In this document: positions 25,001 through 33,449 of the stretch, in pieces
How positions within the stretch are numbered: the first letter of the stretch is position 1
How the letters are laid out: each line of letters starts with the position of its first letter
Origin: Notamacropus eugenii
Lineage: Eukaryota; Chordata; Mammalia; Diprotodontia; Macropodidae
DNA: 64,000 nucleotides
Assembly: GCF_028372415.1 (NCBI RefSeq)
Contig: NC_092876.1
Location: forward strand, 63,888,885 to 63,952,884
Direction of reading: 5' to 3'
Made by a program: the position numbers and the translations under genes
Notes under the pieces: model-generated
What the model was told of the DNA's origin: nothing
Databases searched by the model: none
The model's input: only the letters and a program-made list of their open reading frames with translations

Positions 25001-28000
25001 AGTTAACGTAGGCACTGTAAAACTTAAGAATAATTCCAGTCCATTCATATCCTTGCCTGGTGGGACTTAAGGTATCATCACTGAAGGCCCCCTTGTTTAG
25101 CCTCTAGAGTGAGGGGAGTGGTGCAGGAGGACTCTACCGCTCAATTCTGGAATGGTAACCCAGCCTGTATTTTAAGACAACTTATCCAAGTTAAAGATTC
25201 CTATCAATGTAAACTATTTTGGAATAAAGAATCATTTTTGAGGGCACAAGGAACTACAGCAGTTGGAAACACCTCTTTCCAAGCTAAAAGTGAATTTAAT
25301 GTTAAAATGGGTAAAATTGATCCTGGCAGATCAGAGACTAAACCCCAGAGTAATGCAGTTGTATTCATCGGGTTTCTTTTTTGCAGTCAGGTTCTTTGTA
25401 TGCCTGGGGTCTTGCCCTTTTTTGGACAGATTACTGGAGATTGAATTAAAGACACCTCTCCCCAGTCATAAAGGCTGGGCTTTTGACTGGACACCACCAC
25501 TCTTTCCACAATACCACCCAAAATCTCAGGGAAGATCCTGTTATGATGAGCTGCCCTACATTAGGGTCAGGGAAGCCACTTGATGGCTGGTCAGTCCATT
25601 CTGGGGGACTCAGAATTATGGGATGTGGGAGTGTGTGGAATGAATGAGAAGAATAATAGATCATGGGACATTTTTAAAGAAACACAATCAGACAGGAGTT
25701 CAGAGTTAGCTACTTATGTTTCAACACACTAAGAACTGGTGACTTCATCAGTGTGGGCAATAATAATTCCCAGATATATAGTCCTTTGTAAAACACTTTC
25801 CTCATCAGTACCCTGTGAGGAAGATAGCACAGGTGTTGAGGTACTCCTTTTTCTGATGGAGAAACTGAGACTGAGAAGCTAAGTGACTTGTCTGCTACGC
25901 TTCTGGAGCTAGGAAGATTTAGAACCCAGGTCTTTCTGAGCCCACAGGCATCATTCTAACCCACATCAAGCTGAATAACCAAGGTATCTTTCTTCACCTT
26001 AGCTGATGCTCTTTGAGACTTGCAGTGACCAAAGAAAATAATGTCTCGGCATCCAACGTGGTATAATTAGCCCTTCCCTCACTTAGTACACAGAGGACAG
26101 ATGTCATAGGTCTCAGAACAATCTATCATTGGGCCTAAATCAGAAGCTAAGGGCACCATACAACATCTAAAGCAATGAGTTCTAAGATATCTCCCAGCTC
26201 TGTATTCTAAGATCCCTTTTAACCCTGACATCCTGTGTTCTAAGGGCCCTCCCAGCTCTGACATCTTGGTTTTAAGGCCCTCCCACTTCTGACATCCTGG
26301 GTTCTAAGGGTCCTCCCAGCTCTGAAATCCTGTGTTCTAAGGGCCCTCCCACTTCTGACATCCTGGGTTCTAAGGGTCCTCCCAGCTCTGAAATCCTGTG
26401 TTCTAAGGGCCCTTCCAGCTCTGACATCCAGGGTTCTAAGGGCCCTCCCAGCTCTGACATCCTGTGTTCTAAGGCCCTTCCAGCTCTGACATTCTGTTCT
26501 AAGGGTCCTCCCAGCTCTGATATGCTGGGTTTTCAGGCCCTTCCTAGTTCTAACATTCTATATTCTAAGGACCCTCCCAGCTCTGTGTTCTAAGATCCCT
26601 TTTAACCCTGACATCCTGTGTTCTATGCTTTCAACCCCTGAGAGTAAGGACTCCTGGTTTTTACATCTGTGAGGCACAGAGCAGAGATTTAGAAAAGCCA
26701 CACTCATCTGCACATTTTGTTTTCATGGTGAGGGCCCCCTGGGCCATCCCTTTTCTGTTGAGCTCCTGAGCACTCACTCTTAGGACTTGGGAGGCCGTCT
26801 CCTCCGCTGCATTTCCCCTTGGGCGTCCGGAATTCAGAGAGTCCCTGCCGCCCCATCCCCTCCAGATCCAACTTCCTCTTGGCCTTGAAACCCTAAAAAC
26901 CAAAAGAGGGAAATCAATAGAATATAGAAACAGAAACCCCGCCCCCCCAGTCCCCACACCCTCTTCCCTGATGCCAGGGCACTGAAGTTATATCAATGCC
27001 TCAGTTTCCCTATTTGTGCTGTGTCTAGTAGGGAACCTCCAGGGGCTCCACAGGGTAAGCCTTGACTAGACAGACCTAAATCCCCAGAGGGGGCCCTTCC
27101 TTCTTCCAAGTTCTGACCTGTTACGGAACTGGCTAAGGACTCCTGGCTTTCCCTAAGGAGCCCCTAAGTGTGTCCCCTGCTCCAGGGCTCAAGTGCCAGG
27201 GGTGGGGACAGAGTGGAAAAGGCTTTCATAACCACAGAACCAAGAACATGAGCTTAAAACCAATCAAGTCAATTGCTGGACTGAACCTTAGAAATTATCT
27301 CTTCATTTACAAAATAAGAATCAAACTCAGAGCAGGTGAGTGACTGGTCCAAAGTTACACAGCAGGGTATTGGGGCTGAGACCAGAGGATTCCCCCACAG
27401 CCCAATATTATGGACCTGAAGCACTCCTCTCCCCCTCCCCCCCCCCCCCACTGCCTTTTGAACAATCTGTTTACTGTGTAGTCAACTACAATTTCCTTAA
27501 GGTCAGATATAGGGTTGTTATGTATCTCTGCACCCTCTACTAGGGCTGGGGGGGAGGGGGAGGGAAAGGGGTGGAGCACGGGGCCTCTAATTGTTTGTGA
27601 GATGTTCAAGCCAGCACCCCTGGGCTCACTGCCTATCTGCAGGAGCCAGTAGGGGAGGGCTGGGCGGGGCTGGAGAGCAGCCTCCCAGCTGGTCCTTATC
27701 GGGGTAAAGCTTCCCCCCAACCCCTCCCCTTTAGCAGGGCTTCCTGGCTCCATGCCACCTGCTCAGAGAACAAGCTGAGTACCCACAGGGCACCAGGAGC
27801 CCAGGGCCAGAACTTCCAGAGGGGTGTGGGCTGCCTTGGCATCCCAGAGCCCAAAGGGATCTTCGAGTGTCCATCCATCCATCCATCCATCCATCCATCA
27901 CCCAGCCGAGCCCAGCCTTCAGGGCCAGTAGCCAAGGAATCCCCTACCCCAGCCCAGTTTCCTTTCTCCACCCATCCTCCCCAGGCTTGGGAAACACCTG

Positions 28001-28700
28001 CTGGGGAAATCAGACCAGGGCCACATCTGCTCTGCGGGGGCCCAGCCTTGGGGCCCCAAAACCACAGCCAATCACTGGGGAGGGAGTATCCTTCTCCTGG
28101 AAGGGTGGGGCACCTGGGCTTTAGGGCAAGGATAAATATTAAGTAATAAACAACAACAAGGCAGAACGCACAGGAAGGTGGGGATTCAGTACTGGCTATG
28201 CCCTTGCCTTGGGTGACCTTCTACAAGTCATTTCAATCTCTACCTGCCTCCCCCCAAGACTCTTAAGTTATAGAAGAACAGTCTCTCCATGAAATCACAG
28301 GTCTAAATTTGAACAAACCTATCCCATATTCCATTTATATGTCACTAAGAGGACTTGCCTTGTAACAGCCCAACAAGGGAAGGCAAGTGATTATTATGTC
28401 CATTTTACAGATGAGAAAACTGAGGCCTAGAGGGCGGAAGTGACTAGAACACAACAGAGCACGGCCTCCAACTTCTGTCTCTAAGCCCACCTTTCCCTCT
28501 AATGCTAAAAAGGTCTCTAATTCCTTTCCACCCACTCATCTCTGGTACTCTGGGTCTGCCAAAAGGCTCTCAGTTCCAAGATGAGTAAGGAAGGGCAAAT
28601 TGAATTTTATAAAAAAGGAAATTAAGGAAGGAGGGAAGGCAGAGAAGGTGCCTGGGGCACAGGAGAGGGGTGGGGAGGAAAAGGTGAGGGGGGGAAGAGG

Positions 28701-28773
<73 letters not shown>

Positions 28774-31700
28774 AAGTCCATGGATAAGAAGAGGAAGCAA
28801 GAATGGGGCCAGGGAGGACAAAGGCCAGCCCCTGCTGAGGGCCGGGCTGGGGGGGGGGGGGGGAGCGCTGAGAGTCAGGAGACCTGGATCTTATCCCCTG
28901 TTCGTTCTAGCACTAAGTAAGAGGGGCAGAGTCTTTGACCAATTTCTCTGGGCCTCAATTTTCTCCTCTTCAAAATGGGGCAGTGGAAAGTTAGCTAATT
29001 TCACAGAAGAACAACCAGACATTTCAGTGTCTGGGATGAAGACTGGACATTTTTTGGGTCATAGACCCCTAAGGCAGGCTGGTGAAACCTATGAACCTCT
29101 TCTATGAATGATGTTTTTAAACAAATTAATAAAAATCCATGGGACTAAAAGGGAAACAAAATCTATTAAAATGCAGTCATTAAAATACATGTTAAAAAAT
29201 AAAAAATTTCACAGACACCACCCTCTTTAAAAAGTCTATCTATGGACCCCAGGTTAAAACAAATCCCAGATTTATCACATCTTTTAAAAGTCCTTCCCAG
29301 CTCTGACTCTCTGGGTTCTAAGGGCCCTCCCAGCTCTGACATTCTGGGTTCTAAAGGCACTCCCAGCTCTGACATTCTGGGTTCTAAGAACCTCTGACTT
29401 TCTGTGTTCTAAGCCCTTTCATTCCTGACATTCTGATTCTAAGGACTCTGTACCACAAACTCATCCAACAGGAGCAAAGGGAGCCTGGAGCAAGGATTCT
29501 CCACTGCTTCAGAGGGGAGTGGTCAGCTCTACGGCCCTAGACCCAGAAGAGCTTGCCAATGGCACACAGGAGGCAAAGGCAGTAAGAGGAGGAGGAAATG
29601 GTCTCCATTTCTACCTTACCAGCCTCTGAACACCCAACTCTCAACTCTAGGAGCCCCAGGTGAGTTAGAAGAAACCAGTCAGGAGCAGAAAAGGACAAAT
29701 CCCTTCTATACCACCCTTAAGTACCCATCCCTGCACTCACCCATCCCTCTCCCCTCCCACCCCCTACTACCCATGTGGCACCATCCCCCTCCCTGGCAGT
29801 CGTTCCCCCTACCCCCTCCCGTTCCCAGTAAAGCCCAGCTGGCCAAGCCCAGCCCTCTGCAGCTGCAGCAGTTCCAGGGATGTAGCCTGTAGAGGCCCCA
29901 AAGGGCTTTCACATCCCCAACAGATAAAAGAGGACGGTCATTTGCATTACAGAAGAGTTTCTGATTCACAAAAAGGTTCAGAGACAGTTAAAGCAGAGCC
30001 TCCAGACCTAAGAAGCCAGAAGCCCCCAACTCTGGCCTAGTTAGATCGACCAACTGGACCTAAGGGTATGACCTTTTACACACTTTTAAACCACTACACT
30101 GTGTCACCAGAGGTCTAATTCAAACCCCATTTTACAGATGGAGGAAACCAGAGCCCATTGAGGTTAAGTGGCTAGCTCCAAGTCCCTGCAGGTGGCAAGG
30201 AGGGGAGTTGGGTTTTGGCCTCAGGTGCCGGTCTCCCAATCCTGTGCCTGTTTCTAATAAATTTTATCAAGTAGAATTTCTCTTGGGCCTTAGGGTGTTC
30301 AGCTGGCCCCCAAGGCCTTTTCCAGTCCAAGCGTCCCTAGCTCCACTGGCTCCCACCAGTTTCCATATTCTATGACCCTACTATTCCTTATCAATTTAAA
30401 ACATCAATTACACATATTCATGGTTCAGATAATTTCATTAAATGTCTATTAGCATCTTAGTGTAAAGGAGCTGACCCGACCCTTAGGGAATGACTGCTAG
30501 TCCACAGAAAAAAATCTATTCTAGGATAGGGAACCTTTAGTCTCATGGCCCTCTAGGTCCTCAAGTGCGACCCTGACTGAATCCCTATTTCATAGAGCAA
30601 ATTCCCTTAATAAAAAGGTTTGTTCTATAAAACTTGGACTCGGTCAAAAGGCCGAACCCAGGGTCTACATGTGGCTTAGAGGCTGCTGGTTCCTCACCCC
30701 TGACCTATCCAGGGGACTCAGGCCTGGGTGGAAGAGGGGGACAACATAAAGGCTCCAGGTGCCAGAAGAAGAAGGGGTATTTGAAGGGGTATTGAAGAAA
30801 GAACCTGGGGTGTCACAGAAAGAGACTCAGCTTTGGAAGTCAGGATTATCTGAATCCTGGCAGCCCCACTAAGTAACTGCAGAATTCGAGATGAGTCAGT
30901 GCAACACTCTGGGCTTCTTTGGTCCCATCTGTAAAATGGGTAGCCTTTAAACAACCCACTTCTCAGAGCTGTCAATTAGACTATCAGAGATGGGGCATGT
31001 GCAACTGTTGGTAGCTCTCTATGTGAGCTATCAGAAAGGTGGTATTATTATAGAGGATAAGAGAGCTGGCCTCCGGGAAAGTAAGACCTGGGTTTTAGTC
31101 CAGACACATACACTAAGTGGCTGTGGGACCCAAGACAAATCCTTAAGGCCCTTAGTGCCTTAGGCAACTCTCTCAGACTACCTAGGGAAGAAGGTGCCAG
31201 GTTGTTTCGGCAGATACAATTTCCCTCCAGGGTGAAACCCCAGATCCCGTACCTATCCCTATTAAAATGTAAGGTCCCTGAGGACAGGGTCTATTTTCTC
31301 ACTTTGTCCTAGTATCCTAAGAGGGCTTCGCCAGGGCCTGTGGATTTGAATTACCACGGTGGAAATCCTCCTTTGGAGGAAGCCTCCTCAAGGCTTGGAG
31401 GTGACCTTGGGTTCGTCCTTGCAAAGCTGGAGAGAAAGCCCTGCCCAGCTCTGAGCAGAGACCAGGGTTCTGCCTCTAAAGGAGATGGCTGGTTTTTTTT
31501 AAAGGAAGTGTAAGATGATAGACTATTTCACCAGAATCAGCCCTGCCCAAAGGATTTCTTTAAACCGAAGAGTCCACTGGCAAAAAATTCAGCTCAGAGG
31601 ACACTGTAAAATCAGGGCACACCCGATGGTTTGGCCTGGAAAACCTCCAGGTCACACCCTTTGAAAAGGAGGAAGCAGGGGTGAGGAGTCTCCCCCAAGG

Positions 31701-32743
31701 GATCTGGGAGTGGGACAAGACCCGGGATTCCACTCTGGAAACACTCTGCAGGTTGCTCGCCCCTGACCTATCCAGGGCACTCAGGCCTGGGTGGAAGGGG
31801 TGGGGGGCAGCATAAAGGCTCCAGGTGCCAGGAGGAGACTGGAAGGGGTATTGAAACAACGTGGGGGCCGGCTTCCTCCATATGGTAGGGCTGGATGTCC
31901 CCAATTTGCCCTCCAGCCCGGGACCGCCCCTCCCACTCCCCACCCGAGTGGGGTAACGGTGCGCCCACTCTCCCGGCTCCAGCATCCCTGGGGTGGGGCC
32001 CAGACATCTCTAAAGGCCGAGGAAAGGAACCAGGCACATGAAGCGACCCCAGTGGACACACCATTCCTAGAAGGGGGGAGTCTGGGGCGGAGATGCTTCG
32101 GGGAGCGCAGTGCACGAGGTCCGAGGATCCCAGCACCTGTGACTGGGGCCAGGCCTCCGTCTCCCTCGGGAACTCAGTTTCCCTATGGGGACGAGGGCAC
32201 GTGCCCTGAGAGCTAAGACCTGACCCGCACCACGGGGCCGGGCGCCCCTCCGGGCTTGGGGAGCGGCGGGTCAGTTGGCCCCTATTCCCACGAGCCTCCC
32301 CAGGTGCCCCTTCTCCACGCACGACATAAAACTAAAGGAAGCCTGGAGCTCGGACCGGCCCAGAGTCCGGCGCGTTCCCCGCGGCAGGAGGAGAACCCGG
32401 GGATAAAGAGAAGGCAGAAGGGAAAGAAGGAGGAGGGGTCCCGGGGCATTACCGGCAGCCGGCCGGCGGAGGCGCGGCCCGCGCGGATCTCGGGCCCCTG
32501 CGGGGTGGTGTCCAGGCAGCTGCCCGGGGCGGCGGGGGCGACGACGGCCACCGTCGGGGGGTACAGCGGCGTGAAGTGGCTGGCCAGGCCCGGGCCCGCC
32601 TGCGGGCTGCGCACGTCGGGCGTCCACACCGGGCTCACCACCGGCAGGGCCTTCTTGGTCTGCTGCGGCTGGACAGGCTTGGGCGGTGCGGCCGGGCCGG
32701 AGCCCCCCGGAGCGGGGGAGACCCCCTTGGGGATCCTCAACAT
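15822..32743 (-). CDS. E2F2: E2F2, transcription factor E2F2 (complete, 7 coding exons, 438 codons)
   Basis: Spliced by hand: 32743-32453, 26892-26778, 21535-21316, 20788-20630, 20334-20220, 19148-18977, 16066-15822 (stop TAG). Sum 1317 nt; human E2F2 is 437 aa. E2F2 is an activator E2F that heterodimerises with DP, binds TTTSSCGC sites and drives S-phase genes, held in check by RB. Visible parts: proline-rich N-terminus (1-97); Cy/cyclin A and nuclear-localisation motif KRKLDL (102-107); winged-helix DNA-binding domain (about 145-209) with [13 protein letters not shown] (183-195); leucine heptads L226, L233, L240, L254; marked box (about 263-300); acidic C-terminal transactivation/RB-binding segment with DYLWGL and [13 protein letters not shown]. 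It is E2F2 rather than E2F1 or E2F3 because of the [24 protein letters not shown] and YDLGDLL signatures and the neighbour ASAP3. No frameshift or premature stop. Intron 4 is AT-AC (U12 type). Confidence 0.95.
16195..16800. repeat. Antisense MIR/core-SINE fragments in E2F2 intron 6
   Basis: Two reverse MIR bodies: about 16215-16320 (cattttacaaatgaagaaac) and about 16590-16800 (aagcgctttacaaatatgat, then aaggtcacacagcactagta). A sense MIR lies at about 18110-18345. The remainder of the intron (16800-18100) is unique, partly GC-rich sequence with no recognised element. Confidence 0.6.
18549..18705 (+). repeat. 33-bp minisatellite array, E2F2 intron 6
   Basis: Five consecutive, nearly identical 33-bp units (CTGACATTCTGTGTTCTAAG + GGCCCTCCCAGCT). 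Because 33 is divisible by three the array stays open in several frames, giving spurious periodic peptides; it is not a gene. Confidence 0.9.
18977..19148 (-). CDS. E2F2: E2F2 coding exon 6
   Basis: Acceptor tttcccag (19149), donor gtaggt (18976). Encodes [22 protein letters not shown], followed by a Ser/Pro-rich linker to APP plus one base. The IEVYLCPEE block closes the marked box. Confidence 0.92.
19268..19545. repeat. Compound (CA)n microsatellite / minisatellite, E2F2 intron 5
   Basis: (CA)n runs alternate with three copies of a roughly 53-bp unit (starting GGCACACATAGTAGG and containing CTACGCACATAGTAGGCCCA) at 19311, 19388 and 19451. Located 120 bp inside intron 5 from exon 6. Confidence 0.85.
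19590..20050. repeat. Antisense MIR then 33-bp minisatellite remnant, E2F2 intron 5
   Basis: 19610-19840 reads as a reverse MIR (cattttacagatgaggaaat). 19905-20050 holds about three degenerate 33-bp minisatellite units, for example 'cctcccagctctgacatcct'. Confidence 0.6.
20220..20334 (-). CDS. E2F2: E2F2 coding exon 5 (marked box)
   Basis: Preceded by ...ttccac with no AG, so the acceptor is AC (20336-20335). Encodes [39 protein letters not shown]. Normal donor gtgagg at 20219. Marked-box region that contacts DP and partner factors. Confidence 0.93.
20335..20629 (-). other. E2F2: U12-type AT-AC intron (E2F2 intron 4)
   Basis: Read on the minus strand the intron begins ATATCCTTTT (20629-20620), the U12 donor consensus. 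It contains TTCCCTTAAC (20355-20346), one mismatch in its last nine bases from the TTCCTTAAC branch site, and ends CAC with the AC acceptor at 20336-20335, ten bases after the branch-site motif. Length 295 bp. There is no GT or AG at either end that would keep the frame, so the minor spliceosome reading is compelled by the sequence. Confidence 0.9.
20630..20788 (-). CDS. E2F2: E2F2 coding exon 4 (dimerisation / leucine heptads)
   Basis: Acceptor attcccag (20789). Encodes [20 protein letters not shown], then leucine heptads and [10 protein letters not shown]. It ends CAG AG directly before ATATCCTTTT, a U12-type donor; no GT donor is available in the right place. Joining to exon 5 with AG+G gives the expected [10 protein letters not shown]. 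Confidence 0.93.
21316..21535 (-). CDS. E2F2: E2F2 coding exon 3 (winged-helix DNA-binding domain)
   Basis: Acceptor cttcatcag (21536), donor gtaagt (21315). Encodes the whole DNA-binding helix set: [18 protein letters not shown], then the recognition-helix region [16 protein letters not shown] and [10 protein letters not shown]. This is the most conserved part of the protein. It starts two bases into a codon and ends two bases into V209. Confidence 0.95.
21610..21820 (+). repeat. Sense MIR/core SINE, E2F2 intron 2
   Basis: Reads as a MIR: cttcctagctgggtgaccct, cctcagtttccttatctgta, ggttgtaaggatcaaagg. About 75 bp from exon 3. Confidence 0.7.
22154..22317 (+). mobile_element. hAT-like MITE, CAGGGGTGGGGAA family
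   Basis: Starts CAGGGGTGGGGAA and ends TTCCCCAGCCCTG, giving clear terminal inverted repeats, with paired internal 'tggccctctaggccctcaag' blocks. Related copies lie at about 2150-2335, 30522-30702 and 57303-57425. Non-autonomous: no transposase. Confidence 0.7.
22843..23092 (-). mobile_element. tRNA-RTE type SINE (BovB-like tail) inserted in antisense L2
   Basis: Reads in reverse: tail 'tttatgaccccatttggagt', body 'tttgacagatgaggaaacgg', tRNA-like head at the right end. It is flanked by a perfect 15-bp duplication AAGGACTGGGGATAT (22828-22842 and 23093-23107) and interrupts an antisense L2. Confidence 0.85.
23160..24225. repeat. MIR, antisense L2 and CR1/L3 fragments, E2F2 intron 2
   Basis: 23165-23375 is a sense MIR; 23385-23450 has TA/CA microsatellites; 23480-23900 is antisense L2 (gcattccaggcatgggg, gggctttcaaagcca); 24040-24225 is a sense CR1/L3 3' part (gttaggaaagacttcccaac, ggctggatgaccactc). 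Confidence 0.6.
24220..24630. repeat. AT-rich degenerate repeat, E2F2 intron 2
   Basis: About 400 bp of very AT-rich sequence in which 'attattaataaaattcatta' and 'cctcctttaaata' recur several times. No frame or family recognised. It is a plausible matrix-attachment-like or unstable AT tract, but nothing proves function. Confidence 0.6.
24630..26190. other. E2F2 intron 2, partly unique
   Basis: 24650-24830 is a sense MIR and 25790-25960 an antisense MIR. 24900-25740 is non-repetitive as far as I can tell, with no recognised protein or element; it could be an old LTR or unique intron. Confidence 0.4.
26200..26627 (+). repeat. Largest 33-bp minisatellite array (about 14 units), E2F2 intron 2
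   Basis: About 14 units of 31-33 bp with variants (CTGACATCCTGGGTTCTAAG / CTGAAATCCTGTGTTCTAAG alternating as a 66-bp dimer). The array begins and ends with the same 43-bp block (26200-26242 and 26583-26625, one difference). It ends 150 bp from exon 2. Confidence 0.9.
26778..26892 (-). CDS. E2F2: E2F2 coding exon 2
   Basis: Acceptor gtttttag (26893), donor gtgagt (26777). Encodes [15 protein letters not shown], then EFRTPKGKC and DGLPSPK plus one base of the next codon. It contains the KRKLDL cyclin A-docking and nuclear-localisation motif. The CSGGDGL segment differs from the CIRVDGL I recall in human. Confidence 0.92.
26893..28600. other. E2F2 intron 1, 3' part
   Basis: Mostly non-repetitive. 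Short items: antisense MIR piece about 27300-27365, a C-run at 27436-27450, (CCAT)n at 27868-27900, sense MIR about 28180-28300 and antisense MIR about 28380-28480. The 27600-28120 stretch is GC-rich and unique. Confidence 0.5.
28686..28863 (+). repeat. (GA)n tract and G15 run, E2F2 intron 1
   Basis: An uninterrupted purine run of about 90 nt, mostly (GA)n, spans 28686-28776; a 15-base G run follows at 28849-28863. On the E2F2 sense strand these read as (CT)n and C15. Confidence 0.9.
28990..29265 (+). mobile_element. hAT/MER-type DNA transposon fossil
   Basis: 'tttgggtcatagacccctaa' near the start and 'tatggaccccaggttaaaa' near the end form inverted ends around an AT-rich interior, as in mammal-wide hAT MITEs. 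Confidence 0.45.
29288..29450 (+). repeat. 33-bp minisatellite array, E2F2 intron 1
   Basis: Four to five units of the same CTGACATTCTGGGTTCTAAG / CCTCCCAGCT repeat seen in introns 2, 5 and 6. Confidence 0.85.
30522..30702 (+). mobile_element. hAT-like MITE, CAGGGGTGGGGAACC family
   Basis: Starts TAGGATAGGGAACC and ends GGTTCCTCACCCCTG, flanked by ATCTATTC / ACCTATCC (6 of 8 identical, both differences transitions), as expected for an old hAT insertion. Its right end is included in a local duplication (copy at 31746). Confidence 0.65.
30684..31856 (+). repeat. Direct repeat of about 110 bp, 1.06 kb apart (E2F2 intron 1)
   Basis: 30684-30797 and 31746-31856 share 'gacctatccaggg', 'actcaggcctgggtggaag', 'cataaaggctccaggtgcca' and 'ggaaggggtattgaa' or close variants. 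The first copy contains the hAT element end; the second has only the terminal bases. Confidence 0.85.
32194..32207. promoter_or_regulatory. 14-bp palindrome with canonical E-box CACGTG
   Basis: AGGGCACGTGCCCT is a perfect 14-bp palindrome in E2F2 intron 1, 246 bp past the exon 1 donor and inside the CpG island. CACGTG is the MYC/MAX and USF site, and E2F2 is a known MYC target through E-boxes near its promoter. Binding here is inferred. Confidence 0.5.
32453..32743 (-). CDS. E2F2: E2F2 coding exon 1 (residues 1-97)
   Basis: Starts [16 protein letters not shown] and ends RASAGRLP, then donor gtaatg (32452). Proline/alanine-rich regulatory N-terminus, with the E2F2-type segments FTPLYPPT and [11 protein letters not shown]. 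The ATG is the first in frame and sits in the CpG island. Phase 0 at the end. It is more proline-rich and longer before FTPLYP than I recall for human. Confidence 0.93.
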
Positions 32744-33250
32744 CGGGCCTGCGGCGATGATCCGGAGCCTTCGGGGACGAGGGAGGGGAGCCCAAGGCGG
32801 GGGCTAGGATGCGATGGGCATGGCCGGCCCGGGTCCGAGCCGGTCAGGCAGCCGCAAGCCCCGGGAGGGCGGGGAGGGTGGGAGGGGCCGCGCCTCCTCC
32901 TCCAGGCAGCCCCGCGGGTGAAGCCTGGCTCAGCTCCAGGACCCGAAGGGGCCGGGGCCTCTGTCGGGGGCCCGGGGGCGGCGGGGCTCACTCCGCCCGG
33001 ATAGGCCCGGATCGGTCCCCGACCGCGCCGCACTTGCCCCAGTCCTCCCTCCTTTCTCTCTCGGTCCGGGACTCCTTTTTTTCCTCCCTTTTTTTTTTTT
33101 AGCGCCAAACTGCGTGCCGCGAAATTCAGATCTCCCGCGGAAAATAGCGCCCTCGGATTGGTCGAGACGACACGCACAGGCTCCGCCCTCCGGAAAGGAT
33201 GCTTTCTGCCAGCAGTCAATTGCCTCAGTGGGTTCCTCCCTTAAAGGGGC
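32744..33250 (-). promoter_or_regulatory. E2F2: E2F2 5' UTR and core promoter (CpG island, E2F and CCAAT sites)
   Basis: A CpG island covers about 31.9-33.4 kb. Upstream of the ATG on the minus strand are a perfect E2F site TTTGGCGC (33109-33102), a second E2F-like site TTTTCCGCGG (about 33144-33135) and a CCAAT box (33161-33157). No TATA box. Start sites probably lie near 33.05-33.1 kb. The motif set fits the cell-cycle autoregulation known for activator E2F genes. Confidence 0.75.
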
Positions 33251-33449
33251 CGCACCTGTAGTCTCCTAGTGAGCGAGAGTCGGTGCTTCATTCAGGACAG
33301 GATCTGCCGGTCCTGGGAACGTGCAGACCAATAGTTTGGGGATGTTTGGTTTTCACGGAAATGACGGAGGCAGCTAGAGTGAGGCAGGACGGAGCCCGGG
33401 CATGGCGTGGGAGGGGGAGGGCATCTTTGCCCGCCTCACCCGGGCTCAT

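Noticed and set aside
25109..25444. 111-codon plus-strand frame in E2F2 intron 2
   Set aside because: No recognisable domain, no splice context, composition like the surrounding intron.
26200..26627. CRISPR-like regular repeats
   Set aside because: Units abut with no unique spacers, and the genome is mammalian.
32256..33102. Several long open frames on both strands around E2F2 exon 1
   Set aside because: Shadows of exon 1 and the CpG island; only the minus frame from 32743 to 32453 has E2F2 residues and a proper donor.
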